NCBI RefSeq assembly: GCF_003666245.1
Contig: NZ_MJLZ01000027.1
Coordinates: 1 to 60,175, forward strand
Reading direction: 5' to 3'
Source: Brenneria alni
GTDB lineage: Bacteria > Pseudomonadota > Gammaproteobacteria > Enterobacterales > Enterobacteriaceae
Length of the DNA stretch: 60,175 bases
Of this stretch, positions 43,642 to 53,048 are shown one piece after another. The translations under genes and the position numbers were made by a program. Position 1 is the stretch's first letter. Every line of letters starts with the position of its first letter. Below the pieces are notes generated by a model. That model saw only the letters and a list, made by a program, of their open reading frames with translations, was not told where the DNA came from and made no database searches.

Positions 43642-45413
43642 GCGAATCGTTATATTGCCGGGCCTGCGCCACGGTCAACCGCCAGCGTTACCCCCGCTGT
43701 GGCGTTCTGATCCCGCTGTTTTCGCGCCTGCTGACGCTGGCGGCGATTATCGCCTTGATTGGTATGCTGCCGTGGCTATCCGGCCAGGATCCGGCTCTGG
43801 CGCTGCTGCGCGCCCGTTCCGGCGATCAGGAAGCCACCGCAGAAACATTGAATGCAATCCGCCAGTCGCTGGGATTGGATCAGGGGCCGGTGCAGTTATT
43901 GTTCAACTGGCTTAACGGGTTGCTGTGCGGCGACGCGGGAACGTCATGGGTATCCGGGCGTCCGGTGCTGCCAGGAATGTTGCAGGCGACCGGCGTCTCG
44001 CTGACGTTGATGCTCTGTTCCGCATTGGTGGCATTCTCGCTGGCGAGCGCTCTGTGCGCCGCCACCTTTATGCGGGGGCTACGCGGCCAGTTGCAACGCT
44101 CTAACGGCTTGTTTGCCGCATGGTTCACTGCCATGCCGGAATTTCTGCTGGCATCATTGTTACTGATTATCGGGGCGGTCTGGCTGCAATGGTTTCCGCC
44201 TTACGGCTGGCAGGGGGCGCATTATGCCGTGTTGCCCTCACTGGCGTTGGGGATACCTGCTGGCGGTTATCTTGGTCGGATTATCGCCGACGCGCTGTCG
44301 GCGACATTCAGCGAAAGCTGGCTGACCACCTGGAGCGTGGCGGGTATTAGCCGTCGGCATATTGCGCTGGCGGTACTGAAACGGACACTACCCGGCGTAA
44401 TGCCGCTGTTCGGGCTGGTGCTGGTCTCCCTGACGGGCGGCGCCATCGCCGTGGAAAAAGTCTTCGCCATACCTGGACTTGGCCGGGCAATTTTGGGGGC
44501 GGCGGCGGCGCAGGATCTCCCCGCGTTACAGGCTGGCGTACTCATTTTGCTGATTATCGCCTCCCTGGCCGGTATGACTGCGGGTGGTGTGCGACTGCTT
44601 ATTCTTGGACGAGCGCTGAACAGCGGCACGATGCCGGTACCGGAAGAAACGCAGATGACGTTATCGCGCTACGCCATCTGGCTACCGGTATGCTGTCTAT
44701 TGCTGTTAGCGGTATTACTGATCGCCGGACTGCCGCGCGACCCCTACACTTCCGCTTTTTTACGCTTACAATCACCCTCATTTACTCTGCCTTTCGGTGC
44801 CGATGCTATGGGGCGCGATCTGCTGGCGCGTGTCGCTCACGGTACGCTGCACACTTGCATACTGGCATTAATGATATCGCTGGCCTGTCTGGCAATTGGC
44901 CTGTTTATCGGTCTATTCCCCCGCCTGTTTACCGGCCCGGTTGAAGTGACCAACGCCCTGCCCCCGGTTATTGCCGGTCTGCTGGTGGCGGCAATCAATG
45001 GCCCGACATCAATGGGCGCGGCGGCTGCCGTCACCGCAGTCAGTTGGGCGCCACTGGCGGCGCACACTGCGGCATTGCTGGCGGAAATTGATGCGCGTCC
45101 CTATGTGCGTATATTGCCGGTGATCGGTGTCGGCCCCCTGCGCCGTCGTCTGTTTTACGTTTTACCGGCGTTAATCGGGCCATTATTCCGCCATGCCATG
45201 CTGCGCCTGCCCGGTATCGCGCTGGCGCTGGCCTCGCTGGGATTTTTAGGATTAGGCGCGTCGCCGCCAACACCGGAATGGGGCCGCGTTCTGGCGGAAG
45301 GTATGCCGTATATTGAGCGGGGATTCTGGAGCGTACTGGCTCCCGCAGCGGCGTTGGGCGTACTGTCGGTGCTGGCCGTCAGCGCCGCTAATTTGTCCGG
45401 TCAGGAAAAATAG
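43638..45413 (+). CDS. Fused peptide/nickel-type ABC transporter permease (B and C subunits in one chain)
   Basis: The 591-residue protein joins two permease domains that are separate proteins in Dpp, Opp and Nik systems. The N-terminal half (about 20-320) is DppB/NikB-like, with SLGLDQGPVQLLFNWLNGLL and GGAIAVEKVFAIPGLGRAIL. The C-terminal half (about 335-590) is DppC/NikC-like, with PFGADAMGRDLLARVAHGT and LGFLGLGASPPTPEWGRVLA. Each half has its own coupling-helix region. The fusion has no internal frameshift. Confidence 0.87.
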   Translation: MSESLYCRACATVNRQRYPRCGVLIPLFSRLLTLAAIIALIGMLPWLSGQDPALALLRARSGDQEATAETLNAIRQSLGLDQGPVQLLFNWLNGLLCGDAGTSWVSGRPVLPGMLQATGVSLTLMLCSALVAFSLASALCAATFMRGLRGQLQRSNGLFAAWFTAMPEFLLASLLLIIGAVWLQWFPPYGWQGAHYAVLPSLALGIPAGGYLGRIIADALSATFSESWLTTWSVAGISRRHIALAVLKRTLPGVMPLFGLVLVSLTGGAIAVEKVFAIPGLGRAILGAAAAQDLPALQAGVLILLIIASLAGMTAGGVRLLILGRALNSGTMPVPEETQMTLSRYAIWLPVCCLLLLAVLLIAGLPRDPYTSAFLRLQSPSFTLPFGADAMGRDLLARVAHGTLHTCILALMISLACLAIGLFIGLFPRLFTGPVEVTNALPPVIAGLLVAAINGPTSMGAAAAVTAVSWAPLAAHTAALLAEIDARPYVRILPVIGVGPLRRRLFYVLPALIGPLFRHAMLRLPGIALALASLGFLGLGASPPTPEWGRVLAEGMPYIERGFWSVLAPAAALGVLSVLAVSAANLSGQEK

Positions 45414-45585
45414 TAACCCCGAAAGTTCAGCCCGCGTTGACAACGTCCGATATTAAGGACAGCGTACTGAGGCCGCTACAGGTTTGTCATCAACCTTGAA
45501 AGTTCGTTTTTACTTTTATTTTCAGCTAGCCTGTTACAGCAGGGTTAACCGTAAAAGAATGAAGAATGCAAACGGAGAAAAAAGT

Positions 45586-47046
45586 ATGCATAACAACGGA
45601 TCCAGCATAAACCTCACGACCGAAGAGGCGCTTGATAAACTGGAAGGGTTGTACGACGACGCGGTTTCAGCGCTGCGTGACGCCATAGGGGATTTCATCC
45701 GCCACGGCACGTTGCCTGAGGTAAAAGCACGCGCCGCAGGGTGCTTTGCTTATCCTGAACTGCGCGTAAAATGGGATGGCGTAACGCCAGGCCACCCCAA
45801 ACATCGGGCCTATGGCCGCTTTACCCGGCCGGGCAGCTACGCCACCACCATTACCCGCCCCGGCTTTTTCCGTCACTATCTGGCCGAACAGTTAGCCCTG
45901 CTTGAGGAGGAGTATGCCGCCAGTATTGAAGTGGTTCCCTCACAGCAGGAAATCCCCTTCCCTTACGTGCTGGATGGTTCAGACCTTATTCTTGATCGTT
46001 CAATGAGCGCCGGGATCGCCAAACATTTCCCGACCACGGAACTCTCTCAGATCGGTGATGAAACCGCCGACGGGTTATTTCATGCCACTACCACCTCGCC
46101 GCTGTCGCATTTCGACGCCTTGAGAACCGACTTTTCGCTGGCGCGTCTGCGCCACTATACCGGCACACCGGTTGAACATTTTCAACCTTTCGTTCTCTTC
46201 ACCAACTATACCCGCTACGTTGATGAATTCGTGCGCTGGGCCTGTAGCCAGATTTGCGATCCAGACAGCCCCTATGAAGCTCTTTCCTGCGCAGGCGGTA
46301 TCTACATCACAGCCAAAACATCCGATCCTGATCAAAGCGTTTCCGATCTCGCCTGGAAAAACCACCAGATGCCGGCTTACCATCTGATTTCACGCCACGG
46401 CAAAGGCATTACGCTGGTCAACATTGGCGTCGGCCCGTCCAATGCCAAAACCATCTGCGATCACCTCGCGGTGCTGCGGCCACACGCCTGGCTGATGATC
46501 GGCCACTGCGGCGGTCTGCGTGAAAGTCAGGCTATCGGCGATTATGTGCTGGCCCATGCCTATCTGCGCGACGATCATGTACTTGATTCGGTGCTGCCGC
46601 CCGATATTCCTATTCCCAGCATTGCCGAAGTGCAGCGCGCCCTTTACGACGCAACCAAAATGGTAAGCGGTATGCCCGGCGAGGAAGTGAAACAGCGTCT
46701 GCGCACCGGCACGGTGGTCACCACCGACGATCGCAATTGGGAGTTGAGATATTCTGCCTCCGCACTGCGCTTTAATCTCAGCCGTGCGGTTGCCGTTGAT
46801 ATGGAAAGCGCGACGATTGCCGCGCAGGGTTACCGCTTCCGGGTGCCTTACGGCACGTTGCTCTGCGTCTCTGACAAGCCGTTGCACGGCGAAATCAAAC
46901 TGCCCGGTCAGGCTAATCGCTTCTATGAAGGCGCGATTTCCGAGCATTTGCAAATTGGCATCTGCACCATCGATCTGCTGCGCGCGGAAGGCGACCGTCT
47001 GCATTCACGCAAGCTGCGTACCTTCAACGAACCCCCTTTCCGCTAA
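45586..47046 (+). CDS. amn: AMP nucleosidase
   Basis: This 486-residue protein is very close to E. coli Amn (DLAWKNHQMPAYHLI, VNIGVGPSNAKTICDHLAVL, IGHCGGLRESQAIGDYVLAH, then DMESATIAAQGYRFRVPYG). It cleaves AMP to adenine and ribose 5-phosphate. The start at 45586 follows GGAG and fits the family N-terminus; an upstream open frame from 45484 is rejected. In E. coli amn lies near the tRNA-Asn cluster. Confidence 0.95.
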   Translation: MHNNGSSINLTTEEALDKLEGLYDDAVSALRDAIGDFIRHGTLPEVKARAAGCFAYPELRVKWDGVTPGHPKHRAYGRFTRPGSYATTITRPGFFRHYLAEQLALLEEEYAASIEVVPSQQEIPFPYVLDGSDLILDRSMSAGIAKHFPTTELSQIGDETADGLFHATTTSPLSHFDALRTDFSLARLRHYTGTPVEHFQPFVLFTNYTRYVDEFVRWACSQICDPDSPYEALSCAGGIYITAKTSDPDQSVSDLAWKNHQMPAYHLISRHGKGITLVNIGVGPSNAKTICDHLAVLRPHAWLMIGHCGGLRESQAIGDYVLAHAYLRDDHVLDSVLPPDIPIPSIAEVQRALYDATKMVSGMPGEEVKQRLRTGTVVTTDDRNWELRYSASALRFNLSRAVAVDMESATIAAQGYRFRVPYGTLLCVSDKPLHGEIKLPGQANRFYEGAISEHLQIGICTIDLLRAEGDRLHSRKLRTFNEPPFR

Positions 47047-47051
47047 ACTTG

Positions 47052-47079
47052 CGGCAGTATGCTTTCGAGCTTACTGCCG
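47052..47079. terminator. Probable bidirectional hairpin terminator between amn and proP
   Basis: CGGCAGTA and TACTGCCG form a perfect 8-bp stem, with inner GCT/AGC pairing, just after the amn stop codon and before the end of the converging proP gene. The U-tract is weak. Confidence 0.5.
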
Positions 47080-47128
47080 GCATTTCATATTTATTCAAGT
47101 CGCAGGGGTATTGGCTTCGTTTCCCGGC

Positions 47129-48631
47129 CTAATTTATTTCAGGATGCTGATCGATCAGGTTTTTTCTTTTCTTCTGCAACGCGGCAATTTGTTCATCAAT
47201 ATCTTCTATTTTCTGTTCAATATTGTCGTGGTGCTCCTGTAACAGTTCTTTCGCTTCAGTTCGGTCTGAAGCCGCAGGCGTCGCGCCTTTTAATGGCCGG
47301 TTGGCTGTTTCTTTCATCAACATCCCCGTGATCAAACCAATGATGGCGACAACCATTAAATAATAGGCTGGCATATAGAGATTCTTCGTTGATTCCACCA
47401 GCCATGCCGCCACAGTCGGTGTAAAACCCGCCACCAGAACGGAAATATTGAATGAAGTCGCCAACGCGCTATAGCGTATATGCGTCGGAAACATCGCGGG
47501 CAAAATTGACGCCATAACACCAGTAAAAGAGTTAAGCAAAACGGCCAGAATTAACAGCCCGCAAAAGATCAGACCGATCACGCCGCTATTAATCAGCATG
47601 AAACTTGGGATGGATAAAATAAAAAGACCAATACTCCCGCAGATAATAAACGGCTTGCGTCCATATCTGTCACTCATTAATCCCATTATCGGCTGTACAA
47701 ATAACATACCAATCATCACGGCGATAATAATCATTACACCATGATCTTCAGAATAATTGAGGCTGTGGGAAAGATAGCTCGGCATATACGTCAGCAACAT
47801 ATAGTAGGTGACGTTGGTGACAATGACTATACCGACGCAAAGCACTAAACTCCTCCACTGAGTAGTGGCAATTTCGCGGACGGAAATTTTCGGGGCCGAC
47901 TGTAGGCTATCTTTCGATGCTTTATCAATTTTATCAAAATGTTGTTGAAAGGTGGGGGTTTCCTCCAACGCATGCCGCAAATAGATGCCAATCAGCCCTA
48001 AAGGCCCGGCAATAAAGAACGGGATACGCCATCCCCATGCAAGGAAATTCTCTTCACCGACAATCGACGATATCAGAACAACAACACCCGCCCCTAAAAC
48101 AAAGCCGGCGATCGATCCAAAATCAAGCCAACTGCCTAAAAACCCGCGCTTTCTGTCGGGTGAGTATTCGGCAACAAATACCGCCGCGCCGGTGTATTCG
48201 CCCCCAACCGAAAAACCCTGCGCCAATTTCGCCAGCAATAATAATACCGGCGCCCAGATGCCTATCGAGTCATATGACGGGATCAAACCAATACAGAAAG
48301 TACTTACCGCCATAATAATAATGGTAATTGATAATACTTTCTGGCGACCAAATTTATCGCCCATAGCGCCAAAGAATATCCCACCCAATGGCCTGACAAG
48401 AAAAGGAACGGAAAAGGTCGCCAGAGCGGCAATCATTTGCACGCCTGGGTCCGCGCCAGGGAAAAACACCCGCCCAAGAGCATAAGCAACGAAACCATAT
48501 ACGCCAAAATCAAACCATTCCATGGCATTTCCAAGTGCCGCCGCCGTTATAGCCTTCTTTAGTTTGGCATCATCAATGATGGTAATATCCTGTATTTCCA
48601 TTGGCACAGTTCGTTTCTTTTTTAATACCAT
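47129..48631 (-). CDS. proP: Proline/glycine betaine transporter ProP
   Basis: This 500-residue MFS symporter is nearly identical in pattern to E. coli ProP: ITAAALGNAMEWFDFGVYGF, FSVPFLVRPLGGIFFGAMGD and AEYSPDRKRGFLGSWLDFGS. The long C-terminal coiled coil used for osmosensing (NIEQKIEDIDEQIAALQKKR) is present. It imports osmoprotectants with protons under osmotic stress. Confidence 0.96.
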   Translation of the reverse strand: MVLKKKRTVPMEIQDITIIDDAKLKKAITAAALGNAMEWFDFGVYGFVAYALGRVFFPGADPGVQMIAALATFSVPFLVRPLGGIFFGAMGDKFGRQKVLSITIIIMAVSTFCIGLIPSYDSIGIWAPVLLLLAKLAQGFSVGGEYTGAAVFVAEYSPDRKRGFLGSWLDFGSIAGFVLGAGVVVLISSIVGEENFLAWGWRIPFFIAGPLGLIGIYLRHALEETPTFQQHFDKIDKASKDSLQSAPKISVREIATTQWRSLVLCVGIVIVTNVTYYMLLTYMPSYLSHSLNYSEDHGVMIIIAVMIGMLFVQPIMGLMSDRYGRKPFIICGSIGLFILSIPSFMLINSGVIGLIFCGLLILAVLLNSFTGVMASILPAMFPTHIRYSALATSFNISVLVAGFTPTVAAWLVESTKNLYMPAYYLMVVAIIGLITGMLMKETANRPLKGATPAASDRTEAKELLQEHHDNIEQKIEDIDEQIAALQKKRKNLIDQHPEIN

Positions 48632-49265
48632 TTATGACTTCCTCTGTTTAAAAACAACCGCTCCAATAACTTTACTTAAAGCCGCTGCAATAAAACTTTT
48701 CCGAAACGACTTGATTATAGGATATTTTAAAAAGTAACGCATATTACGCCCGATAATTAAAATTGATTTACGTTTTTATGGATAAATAACAGATTAATAA
48801 TTTCACATTCAATTATTAGCATATTAAATACAACGGTTGTCATTACGCCAAATTCCCTCTGGACAGGCTGATGACGGAAGACGAGGCCGGATACAACGCG
48901 ATGCGCTGGCCCGTTTTGCACCAAATAGCAGCAGGCCGTTCCAATATGAGGCAAATTATCCGGCGCATACCGCGAAAAGTGAACTATCAGGCAACCCTTC
49001 TCTGTCGCATCGGGTCATTTTTTTGCAAAAAAAATGACTATACGGCAACTTTTTCCCTACCTTTCTTTCTGGTTTTTCCGTCGCTTTTCGCCGAATGAAG
49101 AATTTTAATTAGCTGTAGTTATTCTGATTCTTGTTGCTTTGTGGCAAAGACCATCGTATTGGCAGACCGGATCAACCGCATGACAAAAACGCCGAATTTC
49201 GGGAAATGGCATGGAAGATGCATGAAAGGGTTAAAGTTACCTAATACGCAACAAAAGGGATCAGG
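48632..49265. other. Intergenic region between proP and the cupin regulator
   Basis: These 634 bases contain the proP promoter region and AT-rich sequence. A short frame at about 48835-48990 has coding-like composition (LDRLMTEDEAGYNAMRWPVL) and may be gene debris; I cannot assign it. Confidence 0.4.
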
Positions 49266-49874
49266 ATGCCTCGTTCAGAACATAATGACCAATCTGAGAG
49301 TAGCAGGAAAAACGACGCGGTCGAAGACTTTAACGTTGGCGTGCGTCTGCGCGCCCTGCGTAAAGCCAAAGGGATGCGTATCGAAGAAGTCGCGCAAAAG
49401 GTCGGCGTGAGTAAATCGTTTATCAGCCGACTGGAACGCAATGTGACGCAAGCGTCAATCGCCACGCTGCTGCGTGTGTGCGAAGTGGTGGGCATTACGC
49501 CGTCAAAACTGTTTGATCCGCCGTCAACCAACTTTGTCCCGGCAGGCCAGGGCACGCCGATCAGCCTCGGCGGCGAGAACATGCGCGAGTATTTGATTAG
49601 CGGCGCCGGCAACGAAGAGATGATGGTGCTGTTCTCCGAGATCGATCCCCTGGGGGGTTCCGGCACCGAGCCTTATACCCTGAAAGCGGCGGTGGATATG
49701 GTGCATGTCCTGAGCGGCAGCCTGGAATTGGTGATTGAAGAGCAGCGCTATGTGCTGAAAAAAAGCGACACGCTGACCTTCAAACCCACGCTGCCCCATA
49801 CGTGGCGCAACACGTCGGCCACGGAGATATGCACCGCCATCTGGGTGATTGTACCGCCTCCGATGGGCACCTGA
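49266..49874 (+). CDS. XRE-type regulator with cupin sensor domain
   Basis: This 202-residue protein has a helix-turn-helix at about 25-78 (LRALRKAKGMRIEEVAQKVG, VSKSFISRLERN) and a cupin domain at about 105-200 (VDMVHVLSGSLELVIEEQRY, LKKSDTLTFKPTLPHTWRN). Such proteins, like PuuR, often control polyamine or amino acid genes. The neighbouring importer and ureohydrolase genes on the same strand are the likely targets. Confidence 0.87.
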   Translation: MPRSEHNDQSESSRKNDAVEDFNVGVRLRALRKAKGMRIEEVAQKVGVSKSFISRLERNVTQASIATLLRVCEVVGITPSKLFDPPSTNFVPAGQGTPISLGGENMREYLISGAGNEEMMVLFSEIDPLGGSGTEPYTLKAAVDMVHVLSGSLELVIEEQRYVLKKSDTLTFKPTLPHTWRNTSATEICTAIWVIVPPPMGT

Positions 49875-49971
49875 ATCCAAGCGGTGGAGAATAGCGAGCC
49901 AGACGACATATCGGCAGGTCGCAGCCTGCTGCGGGATAACGTATTAAACTAACCAACCAGAGGATGTAACG

Positions 49972-50736
49972 ATGAAAAAAATATCAACAGTGCTGCTGGC
50001 TGTCGCTGCAATGAGTCTGGCAGGCCCGGCTTTGGCCAAAGGGCCGATCACTATCGCCACCGACGCAACCTTCCCGCCGTTTGAGTCGGTGGATGATTCC
50101 GGCAAGCTGGTCGGCTACGACATTGAGCTGGCGGAAGCGGTGTGTATGGCGGCAGAGCTTAACTGCAACATTATCAACGCCGCATGGGACGGTATGATCC
50201 CCGGCCTGATCAGCGGCAAGTATGACGCGCTGATTTCGCAGTTGACGGTAACCGACGCACGCCGCAAGGTGATGGCGTTCAGCGATATCTACGAGCGTCC
50301 GGTGTTTCGTTTCGTGGCGCGTAAAGGGGCGATTACCGACACATCGCCGACAGGCATGAAGGGCAAGGTTATCGCGGTGCAGACCGGTACGCCGATGGAT
50401 GCCTGGGTGTCAAAAAATTACCGCCAGAGCACTATCAAACGCTATGACGGCGGCAGCGCGCCCTATCTTGACCTCACCGCCGGTCGCGCCGATGTGCATA
50501 TGAGCTACGAGGCGCAGATTATCCATAGCTTCCTGAAAAAAGAGAGCGGCAAGGATTATGAGCTGGTGGGGCCGCGCCTGACCGGCAAAGACGCGCCCGA
50601 GTTCGGCGAAGGCGTAGCGATCGCCATCAACAAAAAGAATACCGCTCTGTTGGAGAAAATTAATCAGGGGCTGGCTAAAGTCCGGGCCGACGGTCAGTTG
50701 GACGCGCTGAATAAGAAATACTTCTCAGCCGAGTGA
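49972..50736 (+). CDS. Amino-acid-type ABC transporter substrate-binding protein (HisJ/ArtJ class)
   Basis: This 254-residue periplasmic protein has a signal peptide (cleavage after ALA, residue 22) and a class F fold: IATDATFPPFESVDDSGKLV, GYDIELAEAVC, WDGMIPGLISGKYDALISQL. Cationic amino acids or related guanidino compounds are plausible ligands given the ureohydrolase gene downstream. GAGGA precedes the ATG. Confidence 0.87.
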   Translation: MKKISTVLLAVAAMSLAGPALAKGPITIATDATFPPFESVDDSGKLVGYDIELAEAVCMAAELNCNIINAAWDGMIPGLISGKYDALISQLTVTDARRKVMAFSDIYERPVFRFVARKGAITDTSPTGMKGKVIAVQTGTPMDAWVSKNYRQSTIKRYDGGSAPYLDLTAGRADVHMSYEAQIIHSFLKKESGKDYELVGPRLTGKDAPEFGEGVAIAINKKNTALLEKINQGLAKVRADGQLDALNKKYFSAE

Positions 50737-50741
50737 CCGCC

Positions 50742-51431
50742 ATGTCTGGTAACTACTTTTTCATGGTGATCGGGGCGGGATGGGTAACGCTGCAACTGGC
50801 GCTGGCCGCTCTGCTGCTGGCGGTGCTGATTGGCCTGCTGTGCGCGCTGGGCAAACAATCCGGCGCCCGCTGGCTGAACTATCTGATCGCGCCCTATACC
50901 CTGCTGGCACGCGGCATCCCGGACCTGGTGTTGATGCTGCTGGTGTTTTATAGCCTGCCGGCGCTGCTCAATAACGGGATCGAACTGGCTGGCGGGGAGT
51001 ATCGCGTGGAGTTCAGCCCGTTCACCGCAGGCTTTGTTACGTTGGGTTTTATCTTTGGCGCCTACATGACCGAGACTTTCCGCAATGCGCTGACCAACAT
51101 CCCTTACGGGGAAATTGAAGCCGCGCAGGCGTTTGGCTTCAGCGCCGGCAAAACCTTTTACCGCATCGTCCTGCCGCAAATGATCCGTCTGGCGCTGCCC
51201 GGCTTCACCAACAACTGGCTGGTGTTGATGAAAGCCACCGCGCTGGTTTCCCTGCTGGGGCTGGAGGACATCATGTTCCGTACCCGCAGCGCGGCGGAAT
51301 CGACCGGCCAGCCGTTCACCTTTTATCTGCTGGCCGGCGCTTTTTATCTGGTCATCACTCTGCTGTCGGTGCTGGCGCTACGCTTGCTGAGTAAACGTTA
51401 TGCGCTGGGCGTGCGCGAGGTAGATCTATGA
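50742..51431 (+). CDS. Amino-acid ABC transporter permease 1 (HisQ-like)
   Basis: This permease of about 229 residues has the family coupling motif EIEAAQAFGFSAGKTFYRIV and an N-terminal GWVTLQLALAALLLAVLIGL. A GTG at 50733 overlapping the previous stop codon is an alternative start. It overlaps the next permease by 4 bases. Confidence 0.87.
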   Translation: MSGNYFFMVIGAGWVTLQLALAALLLAVLIGLLCALGKQSGARWLNYLIAPYTLLARGIPDLVLMLLVFYSLPALLNNGIELAGGEYRVEFSPFTAGFVTLGFIFGAYMTETFRNALTNIPYGEIEAAQAFGFSAGKTFYRIVLPQMIRLALPGFTNNWLVLMKATALVSLLGLEDIMFRTRSAAESTGQPFTFYLLAGAFYLVITLLSVLALRLLSKRYALGVREVDL

Positions 51432-52120
51432 ACTGGGATATCATCGCCGACAATCTCTGGATGTACGCCGACGGCACCCGCCTGACGCTGCTGCTGACGG
51501 CGGCTTCGCTGGGCATCAGTTTCTTCCTGTCGCTGGGGCTGGCGCTGGCGCTCAACAACGCGCCGAGGCCGATCCGTGCGCTGATCGAACTGTATACATT
51601 GATTTTTCGCGGCACGCCGCTATTGGTTCAGCTATTCCTGATCTATTACGGACTGGCTCAGTTCGAGTTGCTGCGCAGCAGCCTGCTGTGGCCGTGGTTA
51701 TCCAGTCCGTTGGTCTGTGTGTTGATGACCTTTGTGCTCAACACCACCGCCTATACCACGGTGATCTTCGCTGGCGGGCTGCGCCATTTGCCGCCCGGCG
51801 AAATTGAGGCGGCCAGAGCCTACGGCATGTCGTTCCCGGTTCGCGTGCGACGCATCCTGCTGCCCGCCATGCTGACGCGTTCGCTCTCACTGTATAGCAA
51901 TGAAACCATCATGATGCTGCACGCCACCTCGCTGGCCAGCACCGTCACGTTGATGGAAATCACTGGCGCCGCACGCAACATCAGTCTGAATTACTACATT
52001 CAGTTCGAACCCTACGTGACTGCGGGACTGATCTATCTGGCGCTGACGCTGCTGATGTTGACGCTATTTCGCTACGCCGCGCAGCGTTGGGGGGGTTATC
52101 TACAGTCGCCGCGTGGTTAA
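51428..52120 (+). CDS. Amino-acid ABC transporter permease 2 (HisM-like)
   Basis: This 230-residue permease has IFRGTPLLVQLFLIYYGLAQ and GEIEAARAYGMSFPVRVRRI. With the previous gene it should form the heterodimeric channel. No ATPase gene of this class follows or precedes, so the importer must use an ATPase encoded elsewhere. Confidence 0.87.
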   Translation: MNWDIIADNLWMYADGTRLTLLLTAASLGISFFLSLGLALALNNAPRPIRALIELYTLIFRGTPLLVQLFLIYYGLAQFELLRSSLLWPWLSSPLVCVLMTFVLNTTAYTTVIFAGGLRHLPPGEIEAARAYGMSFPVRVRRILLPAMLTRSLSLYSNETIMMLHATSLASTVTLMEITGAARNISLNYYIQFEPYVTAGLIYLALTLLMLTLFRYAAQRWGGYLQSPRG

Positions 52121-52144
52121 TATTCTTCTGTACTAGAGGCTGGT

Positions 52145-53029
52145 ATGAACAACAAAAGACAGTTTGATTTATGGGGCGTTCCTTTCGATGGCGAGTCCTC
52201 GCTCGGCTGGCCAGGCTCTCGCTATGCGCCAGCGCGAGTGCGCGAATGCGCACGCTGGATTAATATGCGTATCCAGCAGGGCAAAGTCTACTGCCTGGAA
52301 ACCGACAGCCAGATGGAAGTGGGAGAACAGTTGCTGGTTGATCGAGGCGATATCAACGTGATTCTGAACGACACATTGAAAACCTTCGACGCCACCTCGC
52401 AGGCGGTGCAGGAATCCATCGGCAACGGGCGCGTCCCGGTAGTGGTCGGCGGCGACGACAGCTTGCTCTTCCCGGTGGCGCGCGGCGTACATGATGCGCT
52501 GCCTGGCCGGATTGGCATCATTCACTTCGACGCCCATCTGGATTTGATGGATGAGAGCGAACGACAGGGGCGCCACAGTCAGTCGAGCGGTATGCGGCGC
52601 TCGCTGGAGCTGGAGCGCATCGCACCCACCGACTGCATCCAGGTATGTGAGCGTCACTTTAACTTTCCGGCTTCCGGCCAGTTCAAGCACGACAACGATC
52701 TGGTGCATCTGTCCGCACGCGACGTGCTGCGCCTCGGGGCGGAAGAGTCGGTCGCACGCATCCTGCAACGGGTAGCCGGGGCTGACCACCTGTTCCTGTC
52801 GTTTGATATCGATTCGGTCGATCCGGCCTTCGCGCCCGGCGCCGGTGCGCACGAACCCGGCGGCATTAGCTCCGATCAGGCGCTGCACATGGTGGAACTG
52901 CTGGCGCCGCACTGCGCGGCGATGGCGATTACCGAGGTTAACCCAACCAAAGACGTCGGCGATATGACCTCGACGCTGGCTGCCTATCTGGCCTTTACCT
53001 TTGCGGTTTACGGTAGCCAGGCGAAATAA
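52145..53029 (+). CDS. Ureohydrolase (arginase/agmatinase/guanidino-acid hydrolase family)
   Basis: This 294-residue protein has the family metal-binding motifs: DAHLDLMD (about 127-134) and SFDIDSVDPAFAPGAGAHEP (about 219-238), with ITEVNP near the end. The first motif reads GGDDS, where arginases and agmatinases have GGDHS or GGEHS, so one metal-binding histidine is aspartate. It should hydrolyse a guanidino or formimino compound, releasing urea or formamide. Substrate cannot be read from sequence. It follows the importer by 24 bases and ends in a terminator. Confidence 0.83.
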   Translation: MNNKRQFDLWGVPFDGESSLGWPGSRYAPARVRECARWINMRIQQGKVYCLETDSQMEVGEQLLVDRGDINVILNDTLKTFDATSQAVQESIGNGRVPVVVGGDDSLLFPVARGVHDALPGRIGIIHFDAHLDLMDESERQGRHSQSSGMRRSLELERIAPTDCIQVCERHFNFPASGQFKHDNDLVHLSARDVLRLGAEESVARILQRVAGADHLFLSFDIDSVDPAFAPGAGAHEPGGISSDQALHMVELLAPHCAAMAITEVNPTKDVGDMTSTLAAYLAFTFAVYGSQAK

Positions 53030-53048
53030 GCCGCCTGGCGCTATTTTT
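53016..53048 (+). terminator. Terminator of the importer-ureohydrolase operon
   Basis: A perfect 8-bp stem, GCCAGGCG/CGCCTGGC, spans the ureohydrolase stop codon and is followed by GCTATTTTTA. It may also serve the converging EF-G gene. Confidence 0.75.

Noticed and set aside
38164..45413. Opine metallophore synthase (CntL/CntM-like) genes
   Set aside because: I looked for nicotianamine-synthase-like and opine dehydrogenase-like frames around the transporter operon and found none in the window.
45484..45520. Pho box upstream of amn
   Set aside because: TTGTCAT matches one half of the PhoB site, but the second half is poor (about 3 of 7).
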